A program made the position numbers and the translations under genes. From the NCBI RefSeq assembly GCF_038502225.1, contig NC_091300.1, forward strand, positions 44,597,688 through 44,661,687: a stretch of DNA of 64,000 nt, given 5' to 3'. This document shows positions 60,457-64,000 of this stretch, piece by piece. How positions within the stretch are numbered: the stretch's first letter is position 1; each line of letters opens with the position of its first letter. This DNA is from Cherax quadricarinatus (taxonomy: Eukaryota; Arthropoda; Malacostraca; Decapoda; Parastacidae). The notes under the pieces were generated by a model, which was not told the DNA's origin, did no database searches, and was given only the letters and a program-made list of their open reading frames with translations.

Positions 60457-63262
60457 ATGAATGATCACGTTGGCCCTGATCTAAACCTCCATAATCTAAC
60501 ACACAATCAAAACTTATTGGAAAGTAACTGCCTTTATTACACAGCATCACAAGCCAGCACTATCCTGAACACTGCTCAAAGTCTATCAGTTCTTAACTAC
60601 AACATCAGGTCCTTAAGCAAACAGTATGATGACCTCCTGGCACTCCTTGAGTCACTAAAGACACCCTTCTCCTGCATTATTCTTACTGAGACCTGGCTTA
60701 AGCAGGACACAATAGATATCTACCCACTACCAGGATACACAGCAATCCACAACTGCAGACCATACCAAGTTGGGGGTGGTATTGCAATCTATTACTCTAA
60801 CCAGCTATCTTGTATTAGCACCAATTGCTTTAGTGATGAATATGGGGAATACATTTTTGCTAATTTTACTGTAAAAAACCTCAAGACGCCTATAACAATA
60901 GGTGCCATATACCAGATACCCCACACAAACATCCCAAACTTCAGTGAGAATCTAAAGTCACTAATAACAAACAGACAAATGAACAAGAACCACCTCTTAG
61001 CTGGAGACTTCAATATCAACCTTGGCCTACCAGATGATCAGACTGTAACTGATTTCATCAACAATATGAACAACACATTTCTCATCCCAACAATAGCTAA
61101 ACCAACCAGGCTGACTGAGACAAGTGCAACCATAATAGACCACATATGAACCAATATACTAGCCCCCCCTTAAATCAGGGATAATGACAGACAGCACTAC
61201 TGACCACTACCCAACCTTCCTCTTAACAAACATTAGTAAACCACCACTCGAATACAACAAAGTTTCACTTAGACTCCATGACGAGGCCTCAATAAGGAAT
61301 TTCACAGCAGTCCTAGAGACTGTTGACTGGCCTACAGAATTCTCCAATGCCAAGGGTAATGACGATTGGACAGACATTTTTCTTAACAAAATACTTAGAC
61401 TATACAATAAACATTGCCTTATGAAAACGAAACAGATCACGAATAAACGGTTTGGTTGCCCATGGCTAACCAGCAGCATTCTGAAATCCATTGATAAGAA
61501 ACACCAATATGAAAAGCAATATAGACAGGGCTTAATACACAAAGATATTCTTAAACAATATTCAACAGTTCTCACCAAATTAATAAAGAAAGCCAAACAA
61601 CTGCACTACTCCAGCAGATTCACTGACACAAGAGGAGATATAAAAAAGACCTGGAAAACACTTTCTCAGAGTCTTGGGACCAACAAACTGAAAAAAAACA
61701 AGAATATTGTTCTAACTAAACCTCATGAAACACCACTGCATCCCACTGATACAGCTAACAAGATAAACGACTTCTTCTCAAACATAGGATCTAATCTCGC
61801 CAGTAAAATCCCACGTACCAATGCCCGTGCCGGGGACTACCTAGATGGGAATTTCCCAAATTCCTTCTATCTTGTACCAACTGAGCCCACGAAAGTCACC
61901 GTGATCATAAAGTCACTTAAAAATAACTTGGGGAATCTGTCTCACGTCCCACCATTATTGTACAAGCGAGCGGCCCATGTCCTTTTGCATGCTATGACAT
62001 TACTTTTTAATAACTTACTAGAAACTAGCACTTTTCCGACACTACTCAAGACAGCAAGGGTTACACCAATACATAAAGGTGGTGACCCTACAGATGTAAA
62101 CAACTATAGGCCAATATCAAACTTACCATTGCTATCCAAAATCTTCGAGAAACTCGTGCACAGGAGACTATATTCATTTATAACGTCACAAAACATACTC
62201 AACCTCTGCCAGTTTGGATTCAGGAAAAATAAAAGCACTAATGATGCAATTATAAAAATGCTAGACCTGCTTTACACAGCATTGGAAAATAAGGAATATC
62301 CACTAGGAATTTTTATTGACCTAAGAAAAGCGTTTGACACAGTAGACCACGGCATCCTACTCCACAAACTTGACCACTATGGTATAAGAGGCCATGCGCT
62401 TGCATATTTCAAATCCTACCTTTCTAATAGGTATCAGAATGTCACCATTAAAGACACAGCCTCATCAATACGGCCACTTGATACTGGAGTTCCGCAGGGA
62501 AGTGTCCTTGGACCCCTGCTTTTCCTCATTTACATCAATGATCTTCCACACATATCCCAACACCTGAAACCCATTCTCTTTGCTGACTACACGACTTATG
62601 TCATCTCCCACCCTAATCTTGCCACCCTCAACATCATTGTTAACGATGAGCTGCTCAAAATATCGACTTTGATGACAGCCAATAAACTTACACTTAACAC
62701 TGACAAAACCTACTATATTATGTTTGGTAGCAGAGCAGGTGTTGCGCAACTTAACATTAAAATCGACAACACTCTAATTGCCAGACATAATGAGGGCAAA
62801 TTCCTTGGCCTATACCTCGACAACAACCTAAATTTCAGCACCCATATCCAACACATAACAAAAAAAGTATCTAAAACGGTGAGGATCCTCTCCAAGGTAC
62901 GATACTACGTGCCGCAAACTGCCCTTCTCACACTATACCATTCACTTATATATCCATACCTCACCTATGCTATCTGTGCTTGGGGTTCAACTGCAGCAAC
63001 ACACCTAAAGCCAATAATAACCCAACAAAAAGCCGCAGTAAGAATGATCACTAAATCCCATCCCTGGCAACACCCCGCCCCCCACTCTTCATAGATCTAA
63101 ACTTACTCCCTGTTCAGAACATCCACACTTACTAATGTGCAATCTACATCTACAGGACCTTAAATTCCAATATTAACCTTGACCTAAAACGCTTTCTTGA
63201 TAGTTGTGACAGGATCCACATGCATAACACCAGACACAAACATCTCTATGACATTCCCCATT
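60457..63262 (+). pseudogene. LINE endonuclease-reverse transcriptase with dead active site
   Basis: The protein would nick DNA and reverse-transcribe the element RNA. The endonuclease occupies 60457 to about 61215: LNYNIRSLSKQ, LTETWLKQ, GGGIAIYY, AGDFNINLG and, across the break, STTDHYP. The RT follows: VTPIHKGGDPTDVNNYRPIS (about 62060), FGFRKNKST, FIDLRKAFDTVDH (62313), VPQGSVLGPLLFLIYINDLP (62490) and the catalytic box at 62579-62596. That box reads FADYTT: the second catalytic Asp is Tyr (codon 62588-62590). Other lesions are TGA at 61147-61149 where the family has Trp, a one-base gain in a C7 run at 61163-61169, and a frameshift before the C-terminal part at about 63080. It is otherwise well preserved, so the insertion is not very old. 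Confidence 0.88.
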
Positions 63263-63559
63263 GTGCAAGACAGGTATACAATACCGACAAGATGAAAGTT
63301 AAGACACTTGTGCAACATCTGGTTATCTTTATTGTAGACGTTTCGCCATCCAGTGGCTTTATCGGTATTGTATACCTGTTTTGCACATTTTGTCAGGCAC
63401 TGTAACATCATGGCATCTTGATTCAGACGACATCTACATGACCTTCTTCACGACTTCTACAACTAGCCCATCAATTTGGGAAGGACCTACTTCCACTGGG
63501 GAATCCTGCCTACCAGTGACTATGCCCTCGTCTGCTACACGTCCCTCTTCACTGACGCC

Positions 63560-63567
63560 TATATAAG
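63560..63567 (+). promoter_or_regulatory. TATA-like box, element C
   Basis: TATATAAG in a GC-rich setting lies 164 bp before the GAAACG motif and faces the right end. Only the right half carries it. Function is inferred. Confidence 0.4.
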
Positions 63568-63702
63568 CGCCAGTCTCCGTACCTGTGCTTCAGAATCTCT
63601 ACAACCACGGTGCTGTAAACACCACCTCCAAGGCTGAGGGACTGATTACCTTATCTTTCGTATATAGTTCTTCTGTTTTCTAATTATGTCCAAGAATCTG
63701 TA

Positions 63703-63730
63703 TTGATAAAGCCACTGGATGGCGAAACGT
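63703..63730 (+). other. stem-loop with GAAACG motif, element C right arm
   Basis: TTGATAAA, a GCCA/TGGC stem with CTGGA loop, then GAAACGT. The mirrored copy is at 63338-63365 on the minus strand. It looks like a diverged hammerhead stem II plus GAAA box. Confidence 0.55.
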
Positions 63731-64000
63731 CTACAACAAAGATAACCAGATGTTGCACAAGTGTCTTAACCGACATTCCCCGCGTTCGACTAAACCTTTA
63801 CAAAAATTCAATGTATTTCACCTAAAATCTGGAACGCCCTACCTGAAAACTCTAGAACTGCAGACACATTCATCACTTTCAAAACTACGGTTAGAAAACA
63901 TCTTATCTCCCTGATACACCCCGACAACTAACTACATGATAACCACCTGGTGGTTCACAATTGCACTCACTCACCCACTGACTATAAACCCAAAAATACT

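Larger units (their letters stand above)
63260..63771. mobile_element. palindromic GAAACG element C
   Basis: A 512-bp insert in the LINE C-terminal region. Arms 63298-63363 and 63705-63770 are inverted 66-bp copies with one mismatch. The right arm holds TTGATAAAGCCACTGGATGG followed by CGAAACGT. The left tail (63260-63297) contains ATACCGACA. A second, nested inverted pair of 26 bp (63262-63287 and 63362-63387, one mismatch) overlaps it. TATATAAG at 63560-63567 precedes the right motif. The 10-bp GACATTCCCC flanks the insert at 63250-63259 and 63772-63781, and removing insert plus one copy restores the LINE coding motif order. No protein is encoded. Confidence 0.83.
60359..64000 (+). mobile_element. 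non-LTR retrotransposon (CR1/L2-like), continues past window
   Basis: A LINE that inserted into the hAT remnant near 60359 runs to the window end. It has a short leader (to 60456), an endonuclease-RT reading frame (60457-63094 with breaks) and a C-terminal region continuing in another frame through NTRHKHLYDIP (63225-63260). After element C comes IWNALPENSRTADTFITFKT (about 63828-63890), a typical LINE C-terminal motif. The 3' end is outside the window. Confidence 0.85.

Noticed and set aside
60457..61149. A separate 230-residue endonuclease gene next to a 636-residue RT gene
   Set aside because: The two frames are parts of one LINE ORF split by a TGA codon and a C-run frameshift; the start at 61184 is just the first Met after the break.
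1..64000. tRNA, rRNA or host protein genes
   Set aside because: I looked for conserved tRNA/rRNA signatures and recognisable host domains and saw none; all coding similarity belongs to transposons.

Overview
This is a eukaryotic, almost certainly arthropod, window with no convincing host gene, rRNA, tRNA or CRISPR. Several interspersed sequences (the RTE 3' UTR, the GAAACG stem elements, the CTCCAGGTAA-ended LINE tail, the 160-bp SINE-like element) are ones I associate with decapod crustacean genomes such as crayfish and lobsters. That assignment is recognition from memory, not a search. Roughly 41 kb of the 64 kb is tandem repeat; most of the rest is decayed transposons.

Layout: (1) 343-8999, about 430 copies of a pyrimidine-rich 20-bp minisatellite that contains an 822-bp tandem duplication. 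Its tail (9691-9812) is split off by a 5'-truncated LINE (9001-9690, minus). (2) 9826-10815, two smaller minisatellites (26 bp and G-rich 30 bp). (3) 11166-14946, a nearly complete minus-strand RTE-type LINE bounded by (AT)n, carrying its own small insertion, next to an older RTE fragment. (4) 15520-19850, a decayed LINE ORF1 and two RTE fragments in opposite orientation. (5) 21411-24370, a 29-bp minisatellite. (6) 24484-26866, a second, unrelated 20-bp minisatellite. (7) 26990-28900, a CR1/Jockey-like LINE remnant broken by a SINE-like element with a 17-bp target duplication and by a hAT-type MITE with an 8-bp target duplication. (8) 28925-35756, a third 20-bp minisatellite grown next to a degenerate precursor-like stretch. 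(9) 36588-57405, about 20 kb of a 29-bp satellite with at least five copies of a variant cassette. (10) 57406-64000, an unclassified block, a decayed hAT transposase gene and a nearly complete LINE whose reverse transcriptase active site is mutated.

The most interesting signal is a trio of 421-512 bp insertions (36860-37344, 58554-58974, 63260-63771). They differ in sequence but share one architecture: inverted terminal arms, each with a stem-loop directly followed by GAAACG/T, an outward-facing TATA-like box, a one-sided tail that starts or ends at TACCGACA, and 10-13 bp target duplications. They resemble the inverted pseudo-LTRs with hammerhead-like motifs known from Penelope-like elements, but no protein is encoded. 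The long ORFs through the minisatellites are artefacts of repeat units that lack stop codons.
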